21,793 bases of DNA, from contig CABUHY010000025.1 of the NCBI GenBank assembly GCA_902491475.1, forward strand, positions 1 through 21,793, in the 5' to 3' direction. The position numbers and the translations under genes were made by a program. The stretch is from an uncultured Eubacteriales bacterium (GTDB taxonomy: Bacteria > Bacillota > Clostridia > Oscillospirales > Acutalibacteraceae). Positions 1 to 6,005 of the stretch are shown piece by piece; position 1 is the stretch's first letter; every line of letters begins with the position of its first letter. The notes beneath the pieces were generated by a model that saw nothing but the letters and a program-made list of their open reading frames with translations, did not search any database and was not told the DNA's origin.

Positions 1-126
1 CCTTTTTTCTTCGTTTTATTTGCCGTTTATTTTATCAAAAACTGTTTACTATGTCCTTACACTACCTGTTTACTATCTTATTACACTATACAGCTTGCTC
101 CCGCCGAATTCTGCTTATATTAAGAA

Positions 127-153
127 CGGGCGAACACAGTTCGCCCCTACGAT
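127..153 (-). repeat. Small hairpin of the CGTAGGG family
   Basis: On the minus strand this reads CGTAGGGGCGAAC, a short loop, then GTTCGCCCG: an 8-bp GGGCGAAC/GTTCGCCC stem. It has the same design as the hairpins at 1826, 17920, 18117, 21103 and 21440 (a CGTAGGG leader, then a palindrome) but a different stem sequence. No T-run follows, so it is not a standard terminator. Confidence 0.6.
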
Positions 154-167
154 ATGATATGTTTTTT

Positions 168-234
168 AATTCGCGCGTTCAGCCTCCCTTGTGTAAAGGG
201 AGGTGCCGAACGAATGTGAGGCGGAGGGATTGTA
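168..234 (-). repeat. Partial copy of the 160-bp repeat unit
   Basis: The reverse complement of this stretch matches the right part of the 160-bp repeats at 17921 and 18118 with about one mismatch. It includes the hairpin CCTCCCTT/AAGGGAGG with its five-base loop. It lies in a gene-free stretch (1-321) that otherwise holds only hairpins and AT-rich sequence; I see no supported gene there. Confidence 0.7.
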
Positions 235-261
235 GTGTTGATTTTATATAATTTGTAAAAA

Positions 262-311
262 TCCCTCAGTCATTTTTTACAAAAATGACAGCCTCCCTTT
301 ACAAGGAAGCT
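262..311. repeat. CAGTCA hairpin element
   Basis: The stem is GTCATTTTT (269-277) paired with AAAAATGAC (281-289), with a three-base loop. It is flanked by CCCTCA on the left and AGCCTCCC on the right. Related hairpins with the same stem base and different tips lie at 2015-2039, 21161-21210 (inverted) and 21692-21735. It sits just downstream of the minus-strand lipoprotein gene and may affect its transcript end, though it lacks a clean U-tract. Confidence 0.55.
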
Positions 312-321
312 TTAATTTGTT

Positions 322-1077
322 TCACTTTATCCAACCGTCAGTCAATTCATAATCTTCTTCAACCGTCATAGTACTTGCAACCAAAAGTGCGTAGTCTCCG
401 GAGGACACAGATAATGTATCATCAAAACCTCCGCGCACAAAATACGGCATATCATCCCTTATGCAATCTATGCATTTGTATATGACGCCCTCTAAATCAT
501 ATGAATACTTTACTACAGCAATATTAAATCCGTCGGCGGCATAATATTCAACCGAATAATCGCTTACATAGCTATCTTTCGGAATAAACTCCGGCTTTTC
601 GGGAATACCGTCACTTGCGGCAAGCACTTCGGAATAGAGCATCAATTCATTATCCTTCATATACTCTGTTTCCAACACTTCTTTGTATGCCTGTGTGTTT
701 CCCCGAAACAATTCCTTGTACGCCTTTTTTTCTTTAGCGGAGATACTTTCAACAGCATCTCCCCGATGTTCATAATTATCAATTAAGAGCCCGTATTGAG
801 GAATACAAGCGTCAATCTGTATTGCGCTTGCCGGCGTAATTTCGCCGATTGATTTATTAAAACTCCATACGGAGTAAAAATCAGAAGAGGATACATCCCA
901 ATCTTCTGGAAGCATATACTCAAATCTGACATAACCGAATTTACTCTCTGCGTTGACAGATTTCAATTCGTCGCCGTACTCGGGAAGCGATTGCGGTTCA
1001 ATACTTTTAGAACATCCGACAAGCAATCCCAAAACAGCAACGCATATAAAAGCATACAAAATATGATATTTTTTCAT
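322..1077 (-). CDS. Predicted lipoprotein of unknown function
   Basis: A 251-residue protein. It has a classic lipoprotein signal: MKKYH, a hydrophobic stretch, then LLVGC with Cys22 as the predicted lipidation site, so it should be anchored on the outer face of the cytoplasmic membrane. The rest is hydrophilic, rich in acidic and aromatic residues, and I recognise no domain. An upstream in-frame GTG (1086) is possible, but it lies inside the GAGGTG ribosome site. That site is placed correctly for the ATG at 1077, so I use the ATG. The gene follows the zinc-ribbon membrane protein at 1117-1770 after 39 bases with no terminator between, so the two are probably co-transcribed. The protein-coding call is firm; the function is unknown. 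Confidence 0.8.
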   Translation of the reverse strand: MKKYHILYAFICVAVLGLLVGCSKSIEPQSLPEYGDELKSVNAESKFGYVRFEYMLPEDWDVSSSDFYSVWSFNKSIGEITPASAIQIDACIPQYGLLIDNYEHRGDAVESISAKEKKAYKELFRGNTQAYKEVLETEYMKDNELMLYSEVLAASDGIPEKPEFIPKDSYVSDYSVEYYAADGFNIAVVKYSYDLEGVIYKCIDCIRDDMPYFVRGGFDDTLSVSSGDYALLVASTMTVEEDYELTDGWIK

Positions 1078-1116
1078 TATATACACCTCGGTTAAGTAAT
1101 CTTTGATACATTTTCG

Positions 1117-1770
1117 CTATTCAAACGCAGGCTTTACCGCTCCCTCGGCAATTATGCTGTGGCGGCGGTAAAGGTAAAATCGGTTACCGGGACAAAGCAA
1201 TTTTTCATTTGCAGCGTCATCCGATACAAACGATATATCGCAGATACAGTTGCGACTGTTCGCCCATTCAATATTTTCAAGCACCACACACAGAGCGGTA
1301 CTTATGGGTTGCCCGTTTTCATCGGTAAAGCAGGCGGGAAATATTTCCCCTTCGGCTACCTGTATTTTGGGGCAGGTCAATCCCCCTGCTTTACGCCGTC
1401 TCCATTCAAGCGACACATTTTGCCTTGCTTTTTCAGGTGCTTTCTCGCCTTTGGCGTAGTAGCGTGCATTCGGCGAACGCAAAGTAAAATATAAAGAGAA
1501 CAAAAACACCGTTACATAAGCAATCAAAAACATCAATGAATAATGTTTGCTGATAAAAAAGCGAAACAACACAAACAGCAGGGCAAAAATCACGCTTATT
1601 ATCAATAAAGCCGTCTCTGTTTTGTTTTTCCCTTTTACAAACGAATAACCTGTATATGGGTGCTTACAATTCGGACAAATTTCAAACGGTTCATACAGTT
1701 CCTGCAACCAGTCATATTTGAAACGGGATTTTACACGCACTCCGCACCACGGGCAACGATGTATAAGCAT
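1117..1770 (-). CDS. Zinc-ribbon membrane protein, unknown function
   Basis: A 217-residue protein. The N-terminus carries two CPxC knuckles (Cys6/Cys9 in CPWC and Cys32/Cys35 in CPNC), a likely zinc ribbon. Two hydrophobic segments at about 53-72 and 78-96 form a membrane hairpin. The C-terminal half (about 100-217) is soluble and unrecognised. The ATG at 1770 follows AGGAGTG at suitable spacing, and a TATAAT-like -10 (minus strand, 1793-1798) lies further upstream without a clear -35. The lipoprotein gene at 322-1077 follows on the same strand, suggesting a two-gene unit at the cell envelope. Several bacterial membrane proteins pair a zinc ribbon with transmembrane helices, so the fold suggests but does not prove a sensing or scaffolding role. 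Confidence 0.75.
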   Translation of the reverse strand: MLIHRCPWCGVRVKSRFKYDWLQELYEPFEICPNCKHPYTGYSFVKGKNKTETALLIISVIFALLFVLFRFFISKHYSLMFLIAYVTVFLFSLYFTLRSPNARYYAKGEKAPEKARQNVSLEWRRRKAGGLTCPKIQVAEGEIFPACFTDENGQPISTALCVVLENIEWANSRNCICDISFVSDDAANEKLLCPGNRFYLYRRHSIIAEGAVKPAFE

Positions 1771-1825
1771 ATTAAGTTACACTCCTATTATCATTATATA
1801 AAACCGTTAACAAACATAAAATTAT

Positions 1826-1852
1826 CGTAGGGATAGGGCTTGCCCCTGTCCG
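1826..1852 (+). repeat. Small hairpin of the CGTAGGG family
   Basis: Reads CGTAGGGATAGGG, CTTGC, CCCTGTCCG. It is almost identical to the hairpins at 17920, 18117 and 21103, but A at 1833 replaces C; this leaves a weak A-G or wobble position in the stem. It lies upstream of the zinc-ribbon gene on the opposite side from its coding sequence. Confidence 0.6.
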
Positions 1853-1892
1853 AATTTCATATCAAATTAAATTCGTGCTTCCGCCCCATCTT

Positions 1893-2010
1893 CGGGCAAC
1901 ATATGCGACCGCCGCCGGTGGCGGATAAAGGGAGCATCTGTTGGCGTAGCGGTCGATTTTGTGCGGCGCTCCAAGCCGCATAAACAAAATCGGGCACCGC
2001 AAGAGGGCAA
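1893..2010 (+). repeat. 118-bp structured repeat (element B), left copy
   Basis: Matches 21510-21627 over 118 bp with five substitutions and no gaps. It can fold into nested stems: CGACCGC with GCGGTCG enclosing CCGCC/GGCGG, then CGATTTTGT with ACAAAATCG enclosing TGCGGC/GCCGCA. Its minus strand can be read as a short open frame, but the same frame appears in the other copy because the DNA is repeated, so I do not call a gene. It may be a miniature mobile element or a structured RNA. Confidence 0.75.
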
Positions 2011-2014
2011 GGCT

Positions 2015-2039
2015 GTCATTTTTTCGCAGAAAAAATGAC
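2015..2039 (-). repeat. CAGTCA hairpin element
   Basis: An 11-bp perfect stem, GTCATTTTTTC with GAAAAAATGAC, and a three-base loop. In the minus orientation it is preceded by CTCCCCCA and followed by AGCC, the same constant flanks as the hairpins at 262 and 21692. It directly abuts the right end of element B. Confidence 0.55.
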
Positions 2040-2073
2040 TGGGGGAGTTTTACAAAATCATATAAAAACAATC

Positions 2074-2127
2074 TTACAATCCCTCCGTTTCGCTCCGCTC
2101 AACACCTCCCTTTACACAAGGGAGGCT
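2074..2127 (+). repeat. Partial, diverged copy of the 160-bp repeat unit
   Basis: Begins TTACAATCCCTCCG and ends in the CCTCCCTT, TACAC, AAGGGAGG hairpin, as in the units at 17921 and 18118. The middle differs (TTTCGCTCCGCTCAA instead of CTCACATTCGTTCGG). It stands between element B and element A. Confidence 0.6.
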
Positions 2128-2140
2128 TAGTTCTGTCCGA

Positions 2141-2309
2141 AATCCGCAAAAGTCGGTAGCGACAGTGAGCCGTCGGGAGGGCGTTTACAACCGAGCAGGC
2201 GAGCCGAGCGTGATTTTTGCGGAAAAGGAGGAGTTGCGTAGTGAGTGAGAGACAGCCAAAGGCTGTTGCGAACGATACGAAGCAAACGACGACGCCGTGC
2301 GAAGCACCC
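2141..2309 (-). repeat. 169-bp repeat (element A), left copy
   Basis: The reverse complement of 21269-21437: the two copies are the same length and differ at four positions. It contains CGAGCAGGCGAGCCGAGCG and ends at GTGCGAAGCACCC. It is followed (2310-2341) by a CATT/TTCA-rich tail leading to CACTCGCCC; the right copy has a similar tail. The region 1771-2546 holds repeats only, with no gene that I can support. Confidence 0.75.
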
Positions 2310-2446
2310 ACAATTCTTCATTCTTCATTATTCACTCGCCCGCAAGGACGCTGTCAACGGCGGGAGCAAATTCTCCCGAATTCAGGCACCCTTTTGTCTG
2401 CTTACGCAGACATTTCCCCTGTCAGGGGAATCACCCCCGCCCTACA

Positions 2447-2521
2447 CTGTGGGATATAATTTATAATCCGTGCGAAGCACCCGGAATTTTTCATTTTTCA
2501 TTCTTCATTATTCACTCGCCC
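2447..2521 (+). repeat. Repeat with GCGAAGCACCC and CATTTTTCATT tail
   Basis: Starts CTGTGGGATATAATTTATAA, continues CCGTGCGAAGCACCC and then a tail of TTCATT units ending CACTCGCCC. The same layout occurs at 18298-18365 in the same orientation. The GTGCGAAGCACCC plus tail part is shared with the end of element A, so it looks like a shortened relative of that element. Confidence 0.65.
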
Positions 2522-2546
2522 AAAGGGCGCTGCCCCCTACCGCACA

Positions 2547-2762
2547 TCAATTCATTGTGCTGTCTTTGCGGCGGATTTTTCTTTTGTGCCCGTGCTCGTC
2601 AACTATATATGTGTTGTCAAGCTGTGCGACAAGGTTTTTCTTAAACGCCGCAAGATACTCCCGGCGCAGCCTTGCCTGCTCGGCTTTTTCCTGTTCGGTT
2701 AAGCCCTCTTCCTTTTCCTTATGAGCCAATTCGTTTATTCTTTTTAATCTTGCTGTTTCCAT
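2547..2762 (-). CDS. DUF896 (YnzC-like, UPF0291) small protein
   Basis: A 71-residue protein that I recognise as DUF896. The family hallmark is an N-terminal helical hairpin beginning with an ARINELA-like motif (here RLKRINELAHK), then LTEQEKAEQARLRREYL and a short basic tail. Bacillus YnzC has the same arrangement and length; it is a small cytoplasmic protein of two helices, and its role is not well defined. The ATG at 2762 follows AAAGGA about 11 bases upstream, and a good minus-strand promoter lies at 2800-2829. The gene diverges from the CCA-adding enzyme. The family call is strong; the function is unknown. Confidence 0.88.
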   Translation of the reverse strand: METARLKRINELAHKEKEEGLTEQEKAEQARLRREYLAAFKKNLVAQLDNTYIVDEHGHKRKIRRKDSTMN

Positions 2763-2799
2763 TTTTTAATCTTTCCTTTAACAATTTCCTTGCTTCCAT

Positions 2800-2829
2800 A
2801 TAATAACATAAAACATTATCTGTTTACAA
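2800..2829 (-). promoter_or_regulatory. Predicted promoter of the DUF896 gene
   Basis: Minus strand: -35 TTGTAA (2824-2829), 18-bp spacer, -10 TATTAT (2800-2805). The -35 overlaps the -35 of the divergent promoter at 2823-2851 almost completely. Confidence 0.5.
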
Positions 2830-2851
2830 GTAAATAAAAATATACTAAAAT
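2823..2851 (+). promoter_or_regulatory. Predicted promoter of the cca-RluA operon
   Basis: -35 TTTACA (2823-2828), 17-bp spacer, -10 TAAAAT (2846-2851): each hexamer is one base from the sigma-A consensus. The first gene starts 34 bases downstream of the -10. Confidence 0.6.
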
Positions 2852-2884
2852 ATATTTGAAAACAAACACGAAAAAAGGTGCGGT

Positions 2885-4222
2885 ATGAATTTTAAGTTAC
2901 CCGAAAAAGTGAACGGCATTATTAACCTGCTCAAAGCGGGCGGATATGAGGCGTATGCGGTCGGCGGCTGTGTGCGTGATATGGTTATGGGTATCGAGCC
3001 GCACGATTTTGACATAACGACCTCTGCCCTGCCAGAGGAGACGGAAAAAGTCTTTGCAAATTTTCGGCTTGTCGAAACAGGTATAAAGCACGGCACGGTT
3101 ACCGTAATTTCCGAGCACGAGCCGTTTGAAATCACGACATACAGGATTGACGGCGACTATCTTGACAACCGCCACCCGGAAAGCGTGAGTTTTTCACGCA
3201 ATCTCAAAGACGACCTTTCAAGGCGTGATTTTACCGTGAACACGCTCTGTTTTAACGAAACGGACGGAATTGTAGACCTGTTCGGCGGAACGGAGGATAT
3301 AAAAAAAGGCATAATCCGCTGCGTCGGCGACCCCGAAAGGAGATTTTCGGAGGACGCACTGCGAATTATGCGGGCGTTGAGATTTTCCGCAACGCTTGGC
3401 TTTTCGATTGAAAAAGAGACGGCACGATGCATACATTCCCAAAAGGATTTGCTCAAAAACATCGCAGCAGAGCGTATCCGTGACGAATTTACAAAGCTGA
3501 TAACAGGCAAAAACGCCATGTGCGTGCTTCGGGAATATCACGATGTAATCGAGGTATTCATACCCGAGTTTGCGGCGCTTTTCGGCTGCGAGCAAAACAC
3601 GCCGTACCACATTTACGATGTCGCACAGCACACCCTGCACGCACTTGACAGCGTAGAAAACGACAGGGTGCTTAAAATTACTATGTTTTTCCACGATATA
3701 GGAAAGCCGCTTGCAAAGACCACGGATATTAACGGAATCGACCACTTCAAGGGTCATGCGACAATCGGCGCAAAAATGAGCGTTGACATTCTCAAACGAA
3801 TGAAATATGACAACAAAACCGTTGAAAAGGTCTCGACGCTTATCGGCATACACTCCGAGCACTGCCCGAAAACCAGAGCGGAGGCAAGGCTTATGCTCTG
3901 CGAGGTCGGCGAGGAATATTACCGAGGCTTTATGAAGGTTCGCCGTGCGGACTGTCTTGCGAAAGCGAACCCCCATTCTCACGACGAAAAGCTGAAACAA
4001 ATGCAGGCTTTTCTTGACGAAATAATCGAAAACAACGAATGTTATATGCTCAAAGACTTAAAGCTCAACGGCAACGACCTGAAAAAAGCGGGCGTGACCG
4101 ACGGCAAAAAAATCAACAGAATTTTGCAAAAGCTGTTGTTTGAAGTCATAGAGGACAGCGAAAAGAACAACAAGCCCTATCTTATTGCAAGGGCAAAGGC
4201 GCTGTCGGAGGAAAGCGAATGA
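2885..4222 (+). CDS. cca: CCA-adding tRNA nucleotidyltransferase with HD domain
   Basis: A 445-residue cytoplasmic enzyme that adds or repairs the 3' CCA of tRNAs. In order: a class II nucleotidyltransferase head with GGCVRD (27-32) and the metal-binding pair Asp41/Asp43 in HDFDITT; RRDFTVN; the nucleotide-recognition region with ALRIMRALRFSATLGF; and ERIRDEF. A C-terminal HD phosphohydrolase domain shows FFHDIGKP. Class II CCA enzymes with a trailing HD domain are common in Firmicutes. Some relatives add only CC or only A, or are poly(A) polymerases; with one copy visible, full CCA addition is the simplest call. The ATG follows AAAGGTG at good spacing. The stop overlaps the next start as ATGA, so translation is probably coupled to the RluA gene. 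Confidence 0.93.
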   Translation: MNFKLPEKVNGIINLLKAGGYEAYAVGGCVRDMVMGIEPHDFDITTSALPEETEKVFANFRLVETGIKHGTVTVISEHEPFEITTYRIDGDYLDNRHPESVSFSRNLKDDLSRRDFTVNTLCFNETDGIVDLFGGTEDIKKGIIRCVGDPERRFSEDALRIMRALRFSATLGFSIEKETARCIHSQKDLLKNIAAERIRDEFTKLITGKNAMCVLREYHDVIEVFIPEFAALFGCEQNTPYHIYDVAQHTLHALDSVENDRVLKITMFFHDIGKPLAKTTDINGIDHFKGHATIGAKMSVDILKRMKYDNKTVEKVSTLIGIHSEHCPKTRAEARLMLCEVGEEYYRGFMKVRRADCLAKANPHSHDEKLKQMQAFLDEIIENNECYMLKDLKLNGNDLKKAGVTDGKKINRILQKLLFEVIEDSEKNNKPYLIARAKALSEESE

Positions 4223-5085
4223 CAAGAAAGCTCCGCTACACAATAACCGACGCCTACTCCTCACGCAAGGTGCTCGACTTCTTAAAGCACCTCGGCTTTT
4301 CGCACCGCCTTATCACAAAGCTAAAGCAGTCGCCCGACGGAATATTGCTCAACGGCGAGCATATCCGAACAATCGACCTTATGAAAAGCGGAGATGTGCT
4401 TGAAATAAATCTTCCCGAGGATAAAAAGGAAAGCATTTCGATTCCCGTTGAAATGCCGCTTGATATTGTCTATGAGGACGACGATGTTCTTGTGCTCAAC
4501 AAGCCGCCCATGCTTGCCGTGCACGAGAGCCACAACCACTTGGGCGACACGCTGTCGAATGCTGTTGCGTTTCATCTTAAAAAAGAGGGCAAGCCGTCCG
4601 TTTTCAGGGCTGTCGGCAGGCTTGACAAGGGCACCTCGGGGCTTATGGTCTGCGCCCTGAACAGATATGCCGCCTCACGACTCTCGGGTAAAATTCACAA
4701 GGAATATCTTGCAATAGCAACTGGTATTTTCGAGGGCGAGGGCACGGTTGACGCACCGATTTTCCGCCCCGACCCCATACTTACCCTGCGTACCGTTGAC
4801 GAACGGGGCGAAAGAGCGGTAACGCATTGGAAAGCGGTTAAATCTGACGGCGAAAATACGCTTTTGAGGATACATCTCGAAACGGGCAGGACGCATCAGA
4901 TAAGAGTGCATTTTGCCTCGCTCGGCGCTCCGCTTGTCGGCGACACAATGTACGGAAAGCCCGACAGGAGGATATGCCATCAGGCGCTCCACTGCTGCCG
5001 ATGCAAATTCACTCATCCCGTAAGCGGACGGGAGCTTGAATTTTTCCGCGATATGCCCGACGATATGAGAAGCATAATGAAATAA
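4219..5085 (+). CDS. RluA-family RNA pseudouridine synthase
   Basis: A 288-residue enzyme that isomerises uridine to pseudouridine in rRNA or tRNA. The N-terminal part (about 1-70) resembles an S4-type RNA-binding domain (SSRKVLDFLKHLGFS...LLNGEHIR). The catalytic domain has NKPPMLAVH, the motif GRLDKGTSGL with the catalytic Asp136, and TGRTHQIRVHFASLGAPLVG. RluA-type enzymes usually have His before RLD; here it is Gly, a known type of variation in Firmicutes paralogues. The target site cannot be told from sequence (RluA, RluC, RluD or a Bacillus YjbO-like role), so no symbol is given. The start overlaps the cca stop by four bases, and a strong terminator follows. Confidence 0.92.
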   Translation: MTRKLRYTITDAYSSRKVLDFLKHLGFSHRLITKLKQSPDGILLNGEHIRTIDLMKSGDVLEINLPEDKKESISIPVEMPLDIVYEDDDVLVLNKPPMLAVHESHNHLGDTLSNAVAFHLKKEGKPSVFRAVGRLDKGTSGLMVCALNRYAASRLSGKIHKEYLAIATGIFEGEGTVDAPIFRPDPILTLRTVDERGERAVTHWKAVKSDGENTLLRIHLETGRTHQIRVHFASLGAPLVGDTMYGKPDRRICHQALHCCRCKFTHPVSGRELEFFRDMPDDMRSIMK

Positions 5086-5089
5086 AATC

Positions 5090-5126
5090 ACCTCCGGATA
5101 CAGCTGCATATCCGGAGGTCTTTTAT
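5090..5126. terminator. Bidirectional intrinsic terminator
   Basis: An 11-bp perfect stem, ACCTCCGGATA (5090-5100) with TATCCGGAGGT (5109-5119), an eight-base loop, and T-rich tails on both strands (CTTTTATT on plus, GATTTTATT on minus). It ends the plus-strand cca-RluA operon and the minus-strand sugar operon, whose genes converge here. Confidence 0.88.
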
Positions 5127-5150
5127 TGTTATTCGGTTGTAATTAAAGAC

Positions 5151-6005
5151 TCATTCCCAAATTATATTGAGCTCGTCTATTTTAAGTCCGTTGTTGGTCG
5201 GCTGCCAATCCTTGCCGAGAGTTACCTCCTGCTGCGAACATTCCATCCTGACCGTGTGCAGGTTTGTGCAGTTAAAAAAGACATAGTCGCCGACAGCCGT
5301 AACGCTTTTCGGAACGGTAATCTCTTTGAGAGACGAACAATAGCCGAAGGCGTCCTTTTCAATCAAGGTTACATTTTCGGGAATTGTGAAATTTTCCATT
5401 GCGGAGCACTTGAAAAACGCCTTTTCCCTGATTTCCGTTACGCTGTCGGGAAGCACGATTTCCGAGATAACCGAGCACTTGTAAAACGCCTTTGTGCCGA
5501 TTATTTCCACCCCGTCGGGTACGGTGTAAGAGCTTGTTTTGACCTTTTGTTTTTTACCCTCGCCGTCAACCTTTTCAACCTCTTCGACATCCTTTGCAAG
5601 CGGATAGAAAAGCAGCTGCTTCATATCCTTTGTGAAAAGCACGCCGTCAACCGAGCAATAGTATTCGTTTTCGGGGTCAACGAAAAAGCATTTGAGTTTT
5701 TGATTGTTTTCAAACGCCCAAGAACCGATTTTTTGAACATTTTTGCCTATCGTGATAACCTCTACGCTTTCAAGGTTACAGCCTGCAAAGTCGGCGATTT
5801 CGGTAACGGGCAAGCCCTCGTATTCGTCGGGTATTTCAACCTCTGTGACCGTGGTCTTGTTCGGAAGTTCCGTTACGCTTACCGAATTTTCCGAAACGCT
5901 GTATTTGATTTCGGAGTTGCCGAGACCCATCTCCTCGCCACAGCCCGTAAAGAGCACGCATATGAGCATTAAAAGCGCAAGGATTAAAGCTGTCTTTCTT
6001 TTCAT
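5151..6005 (-). CDS. BspA-type leucine-rich-repeat lipoprotein
   Basis: A 284-residue protein. The signal peptide runs from MKRKTALIL to FTGC, with Cys22 as the lipidation site, so it is predicted on the outer face of the membrane. The body has repeats of the LRR_5/BspA type, such as VPDGVEIIGTKAFYKCSV, LPDSVTEIREKAFFKCSA, IPENVTLIEKDAFGYCSS and VPKSVTAVGDYVFFNCTN, at about 23-residue spacing. BspA repeats usually bind proteins or surface ligands; the ligand here is unknown. A GAGGAGG site supports the ATG at 6005. That ATG overlaps the stop of the transporter gene (ATGA), so the two are likely translated together. Pairing this lipoprotein with a sugar carrier suggests, but does not prove, a surface role near the transporter. 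Confidence 0.87.
   Translation of the reverse strand: MKRKTALILALLMLICVLFTGCGEEMGLGNSEIKYSVSENSVSVTELPNKTTVTEVEIPDEYEGLPVTEIADFAGCNLESVEVITIGKNVQKIGSWAFENNQKLKCFFVDPENEYYCSVDGVLFTKDMKQLLFYPLAKDVEEVEKVDGEGKKQKVKTSSYTVPDGVEIIGTKAFYKCSVISEIVLPDSVTEIREKAFFKCSAMENFTIPENVTLIEKDAFGYCSSLKEITVPKSVTAVGDYVFFNCTNLHTVRMECSQQEVTLGKDWQPTNNGLKIDELNIIWE

Noticed and set aside
1862..2071. Short minus-strand frame reading MRLGAPHKIDRYANRC, also seen at 21437-21637
   Set aside because: The same peptide appears because the DNA repeat (element B) is the same; there is no ribosome site, and the conserved feature is the palindromic DNA.
3218..4000. Long minus-strand open frame (260 codons) opposite the CCA enzyme
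   Set aside because: It lies wholly antisense to a well-supported gene, has no family motifs, and no ribosome site was seen; it reflects codon bias of the real gene.
5256..5972. Plus-strand open frame (238 codons) opposite the LRR lipoprotein
   Set aside because: Antisense shadow; the minus strand has a signal peptide, LRR repeats and a strong ribosome site.
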